A stretch of 64,000 nucleotides of DNA from Williamsia sp. CHRR-6 (GTDB lineage Bacteria; Actinomycetota; Actinomycetes; Mycobacteriales; Mycobacteriaceae), in assembly GCF_018474015.1 (NCBI RefSeq), contig NZ_JAHCSG010000003.1, positions 372,001 to 436,000 on the forward strand. Reading direction: 5' to 3'. The notes under the pieces were generated by a model, which worked only from the letters and a program-made list of their open reading frames with translations, searched no databases and was not told the origin of the DNA. The translations under genes were made by a program, and so were the position numbers. Positions 40,894 through 49,854 of the stretch are shown piece after piece; position 1 is the stretch's first letter, and every line of letters begins with the position of its first letter.

Positions 40894-43776
40894 TCATTCG
40901 CCGACCGCCTCGTCGCGCAACCGCATCAGCTCGAACAGCTCATCGTCTCCGATGTCGGCCAGCCAATGTGCGCCCGCGCTGACGGTGAGGTCTGACAGCG
41001 CCCGCTTGTCCCGGATCATCGCGTCGATACGCTCCTCGATGGTCCCCACACACACGAAGGTCCGCACCTGCACCCGGCGGGTCTGCCCGATGCGATAGGC
41101 GCGGTCGGTGGCCTGGGCCTCCACCGCCGGATTCCACCACCGGTCAAGGTGCACAACATGATTGGCCGCAGTGAGATTCAATCCGGTGCCACCGGCCTGC
41201 AGGGAGGCGATCAACACCGGCGGACCGTCGTCGCGTTGGAACCCGGTGACGATCTGATCGCGCGCACCGCGCGACAGTCCCCCGTGCAGGAAAGCCACCT
41301 CGCCGCCGGCGACCGTGCCCAGCCACGGCGCGATCATCTCCCCGAACGCGGCGAACTGGGTGAACACCAGGGCCCGTTCGTCTCTCGCGACGATGGTGGA
41401 CACGATGTCGGACAACAGCTCCAGCTTGCCCGAGCGGTGCACGTTGCGGCGCACCACCGCCGATCCGTCACCGAGGAAATGGGCGGGGTGGTTGCAGACC
41501 TGCTTGAGCCGGGTGAGGGCGGCCAGCACCGTCCGCACCCGGTGCCCCTCCCGGCTGGTGTCGGGGTCGCGGCCCAACGCCTGCATCAGGTCTTCGGTCA
41601 CGGCCCGATACAACGCGGCCTGTTCGACGGTGAGGTTGGCTCGCACCGTCAACTCGACCTTCTCCGGCAGATCGGCCACGATGGTGGGATCGGTCTTGAC
41701 GCGACGCAGGATGAACGGTGAGGTGATGGCCGAGAGTCGCTGCACAGCAACCGGGTCACGCTCGCGCTCGATGGCCTCGGCGTATCGGGCCTTGAACACC
41801 GACGGCGACCCCAGCAGCCCCGGGTTCACCAGGTCGATCACCGCCCGCAGGTCCTCGAGTCGGTTCTCCACCGGCGTTCCGGTCAACGCCACCCGGGTAC
41901 GGGCCCCGATCGCCCGTAGCGCCCGGGCCGCTGCGGTGCGCACGTTCTTGACGTGTTGGGCCTCGTCGATCACCACCCGGTGCCACGAGATCTGTTGCAG
42001 CGTCTGCTGATCGCGCGCGGCGAGGGCGAAGGTGGTGATGGTGACGTCAGCCGCACCGGCCGTACGCACCAGGTCGTCACCAACTGCACGGGACGGCCCA
42101 TGATGCACCACGACGTCGAGATGCGGTGCGAAAGAATCAATCTCACGTTCCCAGTTGCCCACAACCGACATCGGACACACGATCAAGGTGGGACCCGGGC
42201 CCGCATCGGCGCCACGTTCAGCGCACAGCAGAGCGATGATCTGCACGGTCTTACCCAACCCCATGTCGTCGGCCAGCACCGCCCCGATACCCAGGGAATC
42301 CAAGTGGCACAGCCACTCCAGCCCACGCTGCTGATACCCACGTAGCTCGGCCGCCAGCCCCGGCGGGGCCGGACGCGGCGGCGGGGTGAGGGTTCCGGTG
42401 TCGGCTATCTCGTCCAACCAGGACAAGCCGTGCACCGCGTTAACCGGCACCCCCAGCCGGTCGTCGCCGCCGGTCACCAGACCGAACAGCTCACCCATGT
42501 CGGGCGGATGCCCAGATGCGGCCAGGGCGCGCTGGGTGACGATGAAGTCGGCGGCCCGCTTGAGGGCGCCAGAATCCGCGCGCACCCACACGCCCTGCAC
42601 CCGCACCAGCGACCCCTTCTCCTCGGCGAGTGCCCGCAGGTCACCGTCGTCCAGCAGGTTGTCGCCGATGGCCAACTGCCACTGGAAGTCTCGGATTTCA
42701 GCCAACCCCACCATCACCGAACGCTCGACGGTGGCGCCCACGCCCGGGCCGGCGCGCAACGCCACCCGCGGGGTCACCTCGGCCAGCGTGCGGGGCAGCA
42801 GCACCACGATCCCGGCGTGCGCCAGCGCCGCGGCACCGGTGTCGAGCAGCTCGGTCACCAGGTGATCGGTCAGCAGGAAGTCGAGGGTGGAACGGTCGTG
42901 CCCAGCCGTGGACAATGCGCTGAACGCGCGCACCGCACCGGCCACCTCGGTGGTGATCTCATCGAGTTGCCCCGGTCCGAGTCGATCGATCTCGACGGGT
43001 TCGTCGAGCCCGTCGGGCGTGCTGCGACACACCTGCAGCCGCCAGCGATCGGTATCGGTGTCGAGGGGGTCGGCGTCATCAGCCGCATCGGGTTCGTGCA
43101 GCCGCAGCACCAGCAGGCTTTCGCTGTCTCGGATCGCCTCAGCCCACGTCGTCCACGCATGCGCGGCGGTGGATGCACGGTCGACCGGCAGCGTGGCGAC
43201 CTGATCGGGGAGCAAGGCCCGCACCAGTGGGGAACGCAACACCCCCGGGTCCACCTCCGCCAGGGCACGGCGGCTCACCAGATCGACCATTTCCGTGGCG
43301 AAGTCGGCAATGGCCACCTCTCCACCGTTGGCCTGCAACACTTCTGGTGCGGCCGCACAGATCTGAGCCAGCCAGCTGCGCCAGTGGACCGTGGGCAGCG
43401 GCGCCCACCGCGCCGACCACTCACCGTCGGTGAACACCAGCGACGGCGTGACCGCACGGGCTGCGACAAAAGCGCGCACCGAGAGCAGCACGTGGCCATA
43501 GAAGGCGAACTCGGCGTCGGGCGCGTCGAGGCTGTCGAATAGATCCACCCACGCCGCCGGCCCCAACGTCAGGGTTCCTGCGGTGCAGGTGGCGCCGCCG
43601 GGCCCGACGATGCTGACCTGTCGACGAAGGGTTCGTCCGGCCACCACCTCGGCCAGCGGCGTAGGCACCCCGTCGAGATCACGCGTGTCGGTGGGTGCCC
43701 CCAAGGAGTCGGTGAACCACACCGACATCCCCACACCCGGACGCCACAGGCAGTGCGCACGGGTCTTCGGGAACAC
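40894..43776 (-). CDS. helZ: SNF2-family DEAD/DEAH-box helicase HelZ
   Basis: This 960-residue protein has a long N-terminal part (about 450 residues, including a SNF2_N-associated domain) followed by the Swi2/Snf2 ATPase: Walker A LADDMGLGKTVQ, Walker B/DEAQ box VVIDEAQHVKN, LTGTPVENRLEDL, and the C-terminal helicase lobe with LVFTQFAAFG, LQAGGTGLNLTAANHVVHLDRWWNPAVE and RAYRIGQTR. These are nucleic-acid translocases with roles in transcription or repair; the exact job of bacterial HelZ is unknown. The SWIM gene follows. GTG 43776 keeps the conserved start MFPKTRAHCLWRPGVGM. Confidence 0.93.
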   Translation of the reverse strand: MFPKTRAHCLWRPGVGMSVWFTDSLGAPTDTRDLDGVPTPLAEVVAGRTLRRQVSIVGPGGATCTAGTLTLGPAAWVDLFDSLDAPDAEFAFYGHVLLSVRAFVAARAVTPSLVFTDGEWSARWAPLPTVHWRSWLAQICAAAPEVLQANGGEVAIADFATEMVDLVSRRALAEVDPGVLRSPLVRALLPDQVATLPVDRASTAAHAWTTWAEAIRDSESLLVLRLHEPDAADDADPLDTDTDRWRLQVCRSTPDGLDEPVEIDRLGPGQLDEITTEVAGAVRAFSALSTAGHDRSTLDFLLTDHLVTELLDTGAAALAHAGIVVLLPRTLAEVTPRVALRAGPGVGATVERSVMVGLAEIRDFQWQLAIGDNLLDDGDLRALAEEKGSLVRVQGVWVRADSGALKRAADFIVTQRALAASGHPPDMGELFGLVTGGDDRLGVPVNAVHGLSWLDEIADTGTLTPPPRPAPPGLAAELRGYQQRGLEWLCHLDSLGIGAVLADDMGLGKTVQIIALLCAERGADAGPGPTLIVCPMSVVGNWEREIDSFAPHLDVVVHHGPSRAVGDDLVRTAGAADVTITTFALAARDQQTLQQISWHRVVIDEAQHVKNVRTAAARALRAIGARTRVALTGTPVENRLEDLRAVIDLVNPGLLGSPSVFKARYAEAIERERDPVAVQRLSAITSPFILRRVKTDPTIVADLPEKVELTVRANLTVEQAALYRAVTEDLMQALGRDPDTSREGHRVRTVLAALTRLKQVCNHPAHFLGDGSAVVRRNVHRSGKLELLSDIVSTIVARDERALVFTQFAAFGEMIAPWLGTVAGGEVAFLHGGLSRGARDQIVTGFQRDDGPPVLIASLQAGGTGLNLTAANHVVHLDRWWNPAVEAQATDRAYRIGQTRRVQVRTFVCVGTIEERIDAMIRDKRALSDLTVSAGAHWLADIGDDELFELMRLRDEAVGE

Positions 43777-43823
43777 CGATCAATCGTGGCACGCAACCGT
43801 GACATCACCTCGGCGCCGCCCCT

Positions 43824-43867
43824 GTCGTGTCGGTGGAACAGCGATGTCGAGTGGGTTGAACAGCGCC
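43824..43867. repeat. Repeat family C, two tandem 22-bp units upstream of helZ
   Basis: GTCGTGTCGGTGGAACAGCG starts at 43824 and GTCGAGTGGGTTGAACAGCG at 43846, two adjacent copies with a 22-bp period. The 375-bp gap 43777-44151 between helZ and the HNH gene holds these, another cluster at 43996-44117, and nothing else I recognise; short frames across it have no homology. Confidence 0.6.
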
Positions 43868-43995
43868 GTCTACCCCGGCCGTATCGCGTCAACGTCGACA
43901 GTTGTGGTCTTGTCGGTGATCGCCCATGGCCGTACTGCTCTGGCTCATATGGATGTTCGGATGGCAGTCGAGGAAAGCTGGCTGACCTGTGCACT

Positions 43996-44117
43996 GTCGA
44001 GTGGGTGGAACAGCGCCGTCGACTGGGCGGCGCTGTCTGCTGCCCAGTCGACGGCGATTTTCCGCCCACTCGACGGGGTTTTCTGCCCACTCGACGGGGT
44101 TTTCCGCCCACTCGACG
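43996..44117. repeat. Repeat family C, inverted cluster with a 15-bp stem and 21-bp tandem units
   Basis: A forward unit GTCGAGTGGGTGGAACAGCG starts at 43996 and GTCGACTGGGCGGCGCTG at 44018. CGCCGTCGACTGGGC at 44014-44028 pairs perfectly with GCCCAGTCGACGGCG at 44042-44056. Then come reverse-orientation copies of CGCCCACTCGACG-type core at 44063, 44084 (TGCCCACTCGACG) and 44105, spaced exactly 21 bp and separated by GGGTTTT. The cluster thus holds the same unit in both orientations and can form a hairpin. It ends 34 bp before the stop codon of the HNH gene. Confidence 0.75.
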
Positions 44118-44151
44118 CAGTAGGCACACGAGGCCGCGTCTACTGGGAGGG

Positions 44152-45264
44152 TTACTCGCAGGCGACGCCGTCGTTGTTGCGGTCGAGTTTCGGCCGGTAC
44201 CCGGGTTCGCCGACCCGGATCGGTGCTGCGCCGGCCGCCCGCGCCGCGGTGCAGTTCTCGTAGTAGACGCCGCCGCCGTCAGGCGGAGCGGGCGGGGGCG
44301 GCGGTGGGGCATCGGTGGTTCGGGGAACCGCCGGGATCGGGGTCTGGGTGCGGGTCGCGCTGGGCGTCGGGTCGGACTCTGGTGGTGTTGCTCCGCAACT
44401 CCTCAGCACACGCGTGATCGCATCACGTTCGGCCGCGGTCACCCACAGGCTGTAGGCCGCCTTCACCTCCACCTGCCGCGCCACATAGGTGCAGCGGTAG
44501 GCCCTGTTCGGCGGCAGCCAGGTGGCGGCGTCGCCTGATCCCTTGCGTTGGTTGGTGGGACCGTCGGTGGCCTGCAGGTTGCGCGGATCGTTGGCGAAGT
44601 CGCGGCGCCGATCCGGTGAGAGTTGTTGTGCCCCTTTCTGCCACGCGTCATCGAGGGCCACCACGTGATCGATCTGTACGGCGGTCGACGTTCCCGGCCC
44701 GCGGGTGAAAGCGATGTCTCGGCCGGTGTAGGGGTCGGCCAGCGTGCCTGAGAGGACCACACAACCGCGGGTACCGGCCTTGAGGACCGCTCCGGTCAGA
44801 TCGCGGCGCAGGATGTCGTTGCGCGTGTCGCACCCGTTGCGGCCACCGTCGACGGTCACGTCATCAGACCATGCCTGCCCGAATTGGGCACGGCTGTACC
44901 CGGTCCGGGGGGCACGCCCCTTCACCGCGACCGTCGCCAGCAACGTCAACGCCTGCTGGGCGGCTCCCGAATCAGCCACCGGCGCAGCCGAACTCAGCGG
45001 AGCAAGGCTGGGTTCGACCGAGCTCGTGGTGGCCGGAGTCGACGAAGTGGTCGACGATGTCGCAGCCCCCGACGGCGCGGCCACCACGGCTGCGGCCCGA
45101 TCGGTGACCTGTTTGGTGTCGTCGGGGGCGATCAGCCCGATCACCAGCACTGTCGCGACCCCCGCACCGGCTATCCACGGCCAGCGACGGCGGCGCACCA
45201 CCGCCGACTTCTTGTATCCCGCGGGCCGCTGCCAGTCCGGGCCGATCGGGTCAAAGGTCACCAC
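44152..45264 (-). CDS. Exported HNH/DUF1524 endonuclease with Excalibur calcium-binding domain
   Basis: The 370-residue protein has an N-terminal membrane anchor or signal (RRRWPWIAGAGVATVLVIGLI), a Ser/Thr-rich linker, then the nuclease domain: GRDIAFTRG, IDHVVALDDAWQKGAQ (IDHVVAL carries the catalytic His) and NDPRNLQATDGPTNQRKGSGD as the Asn/metal part. After a Pro-rich stretch, the C-terminus holds an Excalibur domain YENCTAARAAG...DRNNDGVACE (DxNxDGxxC calcium loop with paired cysteines). It is probably a surface or secreted nuclease for nutrient DNA or defence. The downstream repeat cluster C ends 34 bp after its stop. Confidence 0.9.
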   Translation of the reverse strand: MVTFDPIGPDWQRPAGYKKSAVVRRRRWPWIAGAGVATVLVIGLIAPDDTKQVTDRAAAVVAAPSGAATSSTTSSTPATTSSVEPSLAPLSSAAPVADSGAAQQALTLLATVAVKGRAPRTGYSRAQFGQAWSDDVTVDGGRNGCDTRNDILRRDLTGAVLKAGTRGCVVLSGTLADPYTGRDIAFTRGPGTSTAVQIDHVVALDDAWQKGAQQLSPDRRRDFANDPRNLQATDGPTNQRKGSGDAATWLPPNRAYRCTYVARQVEVKAAYSLWVTAAERDAITRVLRSCGATPPESDPTPSATRTQTPIPAVPRTTDAPPPPPPAPPDGGGVYYENCTAARAAGAAPIRVGEPGYRPKLDRNNDGVACE

Positions 45265-45309
45265 GCCATTGAAGCAGCTCAGGCGTACGGCTGAGCGGCA
45301 TTCGTGCAG

Positions 45310-46143
45310 TTACGGCACTCGAGCTTCGAGATCACGAATCAGCTGATGGACGCTGCGATCCCGGATCAGCTGGGCCTCCAGGATCGGGTTGATCAGGCCG
45401 CGCAGCCAGTAGTACCCGTACCAGGACTTGCCGCCGATGGCGCGGACCGATCGCCGCTGCACAGATCGCACCACGATCGCTGCGGCGGCCTCGGCACTCA
45501 GACGCCGACTCAACGGCCACGGCAGACGCTCGCCCATGCGCCGCCCCAGCGGATCCTGGTCCAGGGTGGCGTGGGCCAGCCCGGTGTCCACGACACCGAA
45601 GTAGACCAGCCCCGCCGACGCCCCGACCGCCGACAACTCGATGCTCAACGCCCGGCCGAGTTGCTCGACGGCCGCCTTGCTGATCATGTACGCCGCCCCG
45701 CCCATCCCGGGCGTGAACGCGGCCCCCGAGCAGATCAGCGACATGTGTCCACCGGTACGCACGATCTCATCGGAGGTGGCGCGGATGACGTTGACCACGC
45801 CGTGCAGGTTGACGTCGATCACCCGGTCGAACAAGGCCCGATCGACCTGCCTGATGGTGCCCGGCGGCGGAGTGATGCCTGCGTTGGCGATGGCCACCGT
45901 CACCGCACCAAACCGTGCGATCGTGGCGGCCACCGCCGCGCTCACCGCGGCCTGATCACGGACATCACCGGTGAGAGCCAGCAGACGCTCGTGCGCACCG
46001 AGCTCGGCGGCGGCGTCGGTGAGGTCGAACACCGCGACGTTGGCACCGGCGGCCAGCAGCCGACGTACGGTGCAGGCGCCGATGCCGGCCGCACCGCCGG
46101 TGATGAAGACCGTTGCAGAGTCCAGGGAGATCCGAGAGCTCAC
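45310..46143 (-). CDS. Short-chain dehydrogenase/reductase
   Basis: The 277-residue SDR has TGGAAGIGACT (cofactor TGxxxGIG), NAGITPPPG, active-site Ser region LICSGAAF, and YMISKAAVE (YxxxK). The preceding GANVAVFDLTD, with Asp at the end of strand 2, suggests NAD(H). It overlaps the preceding monooxygenase gene by 4 bp and is the last gene of the di-iron/reductase/BVMO operon, so it probably interconverts alcohol and ketone in that pathway. Confidence 0.88.
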   Translation of the reverse strand: MSSRISLDSATVFITGGAAGIGACTVRRLLAAGANVAVFDLTDAAAELGAHERLLALTGDVRDQAAVSAAVAATIARFGAVTVAIANAGITPPPGTIRQVDRALFDRVIDVNLHGVVNVIRATSDEIVRTGGHMSLICSGAAFTPGMGGAAYMISKAAVEQLGRALSIELSAVGASAGLVYFGVVDTGLAHATLDQDPLGRRMGERLPWPLSRRLSAEAAAAIVVRSVQRRSVRAIGGKSWYGYYWLRGLINPILEAQLIRDRSVHQLIRDLEARVP

Positions 46144-47723
46144 CGCGGGACCGCGGGACCGGCTGAGACAGCCGGTGATCCCGGGCCCGGAGTGGCGGCG
46201 CGATCAGCCGCAGACACCGACGTTTCGACTGTGTAGTGGTTCATGTCGATCGTCGACATTACCTTGGTGAAGTTGCGCACAGAACCCGGCCAGTAGGTGA
46301 AGTTTCGTCCCGACGGCGACAGGTAGTAGCTGCTGCAGCCGCCGGTGTTCCACACCGAGTGTGAGAGCACCTCGTCGGTGTGGTGCACGAACTCGTGTTC
46401 GGCCGCCTCGGTCACCTCCACGGCGTCCACCCCACGCGCATCCATCTCGTCGAGCGCCGACACGATGTGCTGCACCTGGGCCTCGATGGTGACCACCTGG
46501 GAGGTGTAGACCACCGAGTTGGGGCCCAGCAGGATGAACAGGTTCGGGAAGCCCGGCACCGTGGTCCCACGGTAGGAATGCATCTCGCCGTTGGGCCACA
46601 CTGCAGCCAGGCTCTTGCCACCCCGGCCGTGGATCAGACCGAACCCGGGATGTTTGGCCACCGCGAAGCCGGTACCCAGCACGATGGTGTCGAGCTCGTG
46701 CAGCGTGCCGTCCACCGTCTCGATCCCGGTGGGACGGACCGATCTGATCCCCGTCGTCTCCACCGTCACGTTGGGACGGGTGAGTGCGGGGTAGAACTTG
46801 TTGGAAAACGTTGGCCGCTTGCAGCCGAACGAGTATGTGGGCGTGAGCTTCTCGCGTAGCTGCGGATCGGACACCTGCCGACGGATGTGCATTCGGGCCA
46901 CGACGGCAGCCGATTTCAACAGCCCGGGCCAGCGGACCAGTCCCGGCACCAGCGCCTCCTGAGCCAGGTTGCACAGGCTACGCAGACCACGTTGCGTCAC
47001 CGGGGCTTTCGCGAAGATCCGGCGTAGCGCCGGAGCCACGGGGCGGTCGGGATGCGGCATGATCCAGGTGGGCGTGCGCTGGAACAGCGTGAGGTGGCCG
47101 GCGATGGCGGCCACGTGCGGCACGAACTGCACCGCCGAGGCCCCCGTCCCGATGACGCCGACCCGCTCGCCGGTCAGGTCGTGGTCGTGGTCCCACTTCG
47201 CCGAATGAAACACGGTTCCGGCGAAGGTGTCCAGGCCTGCGATGTCGGGGACGGCGGGCTCGCTGAACGGCCCCAACGCCGCGATCAACACCCGAGCAGT
47301 CCAGGTGCCCTGACTGGTCACCACGGTCCACCGCGCGGTGGCGTCATCCCACGAGGTGGAGTGCACGTCATGGCCGAATCGAATCTTGTGGCGAACGTCG
47401 AACTGGTCAGCACAGTCGTTGAGGTACTGCTCGATCTCGTCCTGCAACGGGTAGAGCCGCGTCCAGTTCGGGTTGGGCGCAAAGGAGAACGAATACAACG
47501 CCGACGGAATGTCGCACTGGGCGCCCGGATAGGTGTTGACGTGCCAGGTGCCCCCGAGACCGGAGTTACGTTCGAAGACAAGGAAATCCCCGCGACCCTC
47601 CTGGGTGAGTCGGATCGCGGCGCCGAGCCCGCCGAAGCCCGAACCGATGATCGCGACGTCGATGTGCGGCGTCGGGGTGGATTCGGGCACAGCAGGAGCT
47701 ACAGATGTCTCAGTCATGGTCAA
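46140..47723 (-). CDS. Flavin-containing Baeyer-Villiger-type monooxygenase (copy 2)
   Basis: This 527-residue class B flavoprotein has IIGSGFGGLGAAIRL for FAD, GLGGTWHVNTYPGAQCDIPS, the fingerprint FAGTVFHSAKW (F-x-G-x3-H-x3-W), and GTGASAVQF for NADPH. The C-terminal ~25 residues are Ala/Pro-rich and unlike other members. It sits between an iron-sulfur reductase and an SDR in one operon: oxidised alcohol (ketone) could be turned into an ester here. This plan resembles, but is not identical to, the mymA operon of M. tuberculosis. Confidence 0.88.
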   Translation of the reverse strand: MTMTETSVAPAVPESTPTPHIDVAIIGSGFGGLGAAIRLTQEGRGDFLVFERNSGLGGTWHVNTYPGAQCDIPSALYSFSFAPNPNWTRLYPLQDEIEQYLNDCADQFDVRHKIRFGHDVHSTSWDDATARWTVVTSQGTWTARVLIAALGPFSEPAVPDIAGLDTFAGTVFHSAKWDHDHDLTGERVGVIGTGASAVQFVPHVAAIAGHLTLFQRTPTWIMPHPDRPVAPALRRIFAKAPVTQRGLRSLCNLAQEALVPGLVRWPGLLKSAAVVARMHIRRQVSDPQLREKLTPTYSFGCKRPTFSNKFYPALTRPNVTVETTGIRSVRPTGIETVDGTLHELDTIVLGTGFAVAKHPGFGLIHGRGGKSLAAVWPNGEMHSYRGTTVPGFPNLFILLGPNSVVYTSQVVTIEAQVQHIVSALDEMDARGVDAVEVTEAAEHEFVHHTDEVLSHSVWNTGGCSSYYLSPSGRNFTYWPGSVRNFTKVMSTIDMNHYTVETSVSAADRAATPGPGSPAVSAGPAVPR

Positions 47724-47750
47724 TCCTTCTGCCGAAAGGGCAGTCTGGGC

Positions 47751-48854
47751 TCAGATGTCGAGTACGAGTTCAGAATCGGCGTCGGCGCGTGACACGCACA
47801 GGGCGAAAGCCGTGCCCTGTTCGTCGGGACGCAATGCGCGATCACGATGCACCGGGGCGCCAGACCGCATGCCCACGATGCAGGCACCGCAGAAGCCTTG
47901 CCGGCACGAGAAGGCTTGATCGGGCCGAGCTCGTCGCACCGCATCCAGCGCGGTCTCGGTTGCGCCGACCTGCACCACCTCGTCGGTGGTGGACAGCCGG
48001 ATGGCGAACGGCTTGCCGTCGACAACCGGTGCTGGACTGAACAACTCGGTGTGAAACTTGACCCCCGGCGCCACCGCCGGAATGCGGTCACGCAGGGCCA
48101 GCGACAACCCGATCGGCCCGCACACGTACAGCGCGCTGTCTTCACGAGCGAGCCGCAGCACCGAGTCGATGTGCGGGACCCCGTCGAGGTCATCCGACGC
48201 CACGATCACCGTGTTGTCGGTGCCTGCAGCCAGCGCCTCGAGCTCGGCGAGGAATGGCATGCTGTCGCGAGTTCGCCCGTGGTAGTACAGCGTCCAGTCG
48301 GCGCGCGCCGCCGCAGCGGCCTGGATCATCCCCAGGATGGGGGTGATACCGATGCCCGCGGCCACGAAGAGGTAATGCTCCTCGGCCGCCATCGGGAACG
48401 CGTTGCGTGGCCCGCGGACGGTCAGCTCGGCACCCTCGCTCAGCGCGTGGATCTCCGGAGACACCAGGCCGTCATCGATGCGCCGCACCGCGATCCGGTA
48501 ACGATCCTCCACCGGCGGTTTGCCGGCCAGGGAGTACTGGCGGCGGCGACCACTGGGCAGGGTGACGTCGATGTGCGCACCCGGGAGCCACCCCGGCATC
48601 CGCTTGCCGTCGGTGCGAGCCAACGTGAGCGACTTGACCCCGTCGGCTTCGTCGACCACAGCCTCGACCCGCACCGGGAACTCGTAGCCGGCGAACCGTT
48701 GCGGCCGCGCGGGCGAGACCTTCTGCACCACCGGGTTCTCCGAGACCGCTTTGGCGTAGACATGCGCGATCGCGTTGAGAGCGCGCAGGCTCAGGCTGGG
48801 GTTCTCGACCGGCTCGGCGACCGGTCGGACCGGCCGAGAATCGGGCACGGTCAT
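47751..48854 (-). CDS. Flavin/2Fe-2S ferredoxin reductase-type electron transfer protein
   Basis: The 367-residue protein has an N-terminal extension (about 50 residues), an FNR-like FAD domain (RRRQYSLAGKPP holds RxYS), an NAD domain (AAGIGITPILGMIQ and YYHGRTRDS) and a C-terminal plant-type 2Fe-2S domain with SCRQGFCGACIVG (C-x4-C-x2-C) and a last Cys in ALCVSR. It passes electrons from NAD(P)H through FAD and iron-sulfur to an oxygenase. It overlaps by 4 bp with the upstream PF10118 gene, making that protein the likely acceptor, as Rv3230c serves the di-iron desaturase DesA3. Confidence 0.9.
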   Translation of the reverse strand: MTVPDSRPVRPVAEPVENPSLSLRALNAIAHVYAKAVSENPVVQKVSPARPQRFAGYEFPVRVEAVVDEADGVKSLTLARTDGKRMPGWLPGAHIDVTLPSGRRRQYSLAGKPPVEDRYRIAVRRIDDGLVSPEIHALSEGAELTVRGPRNAFPMAAEEHYLFVAAGIGITPILGMIQAAAAARADWTLYYHGRTRDSMPFLAELEALAAGTDNTVIVASDDLDGVPHIDSVLRLAREDSALYVCGPIGLSLALRDRIPAVAPGVKFHTELFSPAPVVDGKPFAIRLSTTDEVVQVGATETALDAVRRARPDQAFSCRQGFCGACIVGMRSGAPVHRDRALRPDEQGTAFALCVSRADADSELVLDI

Positions 48855-49801
48855 CCCTGGGCCGCCAATGCCGCCGGGGAGGTGGCCAGGTAGCGGACCG
48901 CCTTGTCGATGTCACCCATCCCGGACGGGTGGAAGCCCGGGCGCGAGTAGATGAGGAACTGCTTGACCATGAACGAGCCACCCGGGACCAGGCCCTTGCG
49001 TGCTGCGCGCACATAGGCCAGCGGCCACCACAGACGCGACTTGCGCTCGGCGTCCTTGTTGTACATGTGGGCGACGGTGGTGAACCACAGGATGGCCAGG
49101 CCGGCGCAGGCGATCAGCGCGGTGCGCAGGCGACGGAAGTAGCCACCGTCGACGTACTGGTAGGCATCGAACGCCACGTTGCGGTGCTCGAGCTCTTCGG
49201 CGCCGTGCCAGCGGAGCAGATCCAACATGGTCGGATCGACCGGGCGCTTGTCGAATTCCTGGTTGTCCAACAGCCACTCACCGACCACGGCGGTGAAGTG
49301 CTCGGCGGCGGCGTACATGCCCAGCCGCTCGTTCAGCCAGGCCCGACCGGCCCGTCCGGTCAGCCCGTGATCGCCGAAGACCACCCCGACCGAGTAGCGG
49401 ATGCGCCGCAGGATGGTCTCGGTCTCCACGCCGTTGGCGGCAAGGTACTCGCGGAAGCTCTCGTGCGAGGCGGCGTGGGTGTTCTCCTGGCCGACGAATC
49501 CGATGACCTCTTCGTGCAGCCGACGATCATCGATGAAGGGCAGCGCCCGCCCGAACACGTCCGCCATGGCCCGCTCGCCCTCGGGGAGCACCAGGTGCAT
49601 GACGTTCCAGAACTGCGTCGCAAACCATTCGCCCGGGATATAGGTGAGTGGAACACCCGTCCAGTCGAAGGACACCGCACGCGCAGTGATCGCGTACGAC
49701 TCGTCGGTGTACTCCGCGGTCGCGGTCACCGGGACCGTGGGGTTGGGAGTCGGTGTCGCGGTGGCGCGGACGGTCTCAGGGGCCGGGATCTGGGTCGTCA
49801 T
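48851..49801 (-). CDS. PF10118-family protein, putative ferritin-like di-iron oxygenase
   Basis: The 316-residue protein belongs to the group annotated as 'metal-dependent hydrolase' (PF10118). It has the residues of a four-helix carboxylate-bridged di-iron site: E76, then E106-N-T-H109 (ExxH), E167, then E203-L-E-H206 (ExxH). One hydrophobic segment near 222-242 (ALIACAGLAILWFTTVAHMY) could bind it to membrane. The reductase encoded next overlaps by 4 bp, so I infer a two-component oxygenase or desaturase-like system instead of a hydrolase. ATG 49801 has GGAGGAG 6 bp upstream. It is divergent from a TetR gene. Confidence 0.75.
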   Translation of the reverse strand: MTTQIPAPETVRATATPTPNPTVPVTATAEYTDESYAITARAVSFDWTGVPLTYIPGEWFATQFWNVMHLVLPEGERAMADVFGRALPFIDDRRLHEEVIGFVGQENTHAASHESFREYLAANGVETETILRRIRYSVGVVFGDHGLTGRAGRAWLNERLGMYAAAEHFTAVVGEWLLDNQEFDKRPVDPTMLDLLRWHGAEELEHRNVAFDAYQYVDGGYFRRLRTALIACAGLAILWFTTVAHMYNKDAERKSRLWWPLAYVRAARKGLVPGGSFMVKQFLIYSRPGFHPSGMGDIDKAVRYLATSPAALAAQG

Positions 49802-49854
49802 GGCTACTCCTCCGGAAGGGAAAAGGGGCACCTCGGTGTGCCTCACCAGTGGAA

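Noticed and set aside
43569-44312. Minus-strand frame across repeat cluster C as a repeat protein
   Set aside because: The 7-residue periodicity (RRVGGKP-like) comes only from the 21-bp DNA period; no start signal and it overlaps genuine genes on both ends.
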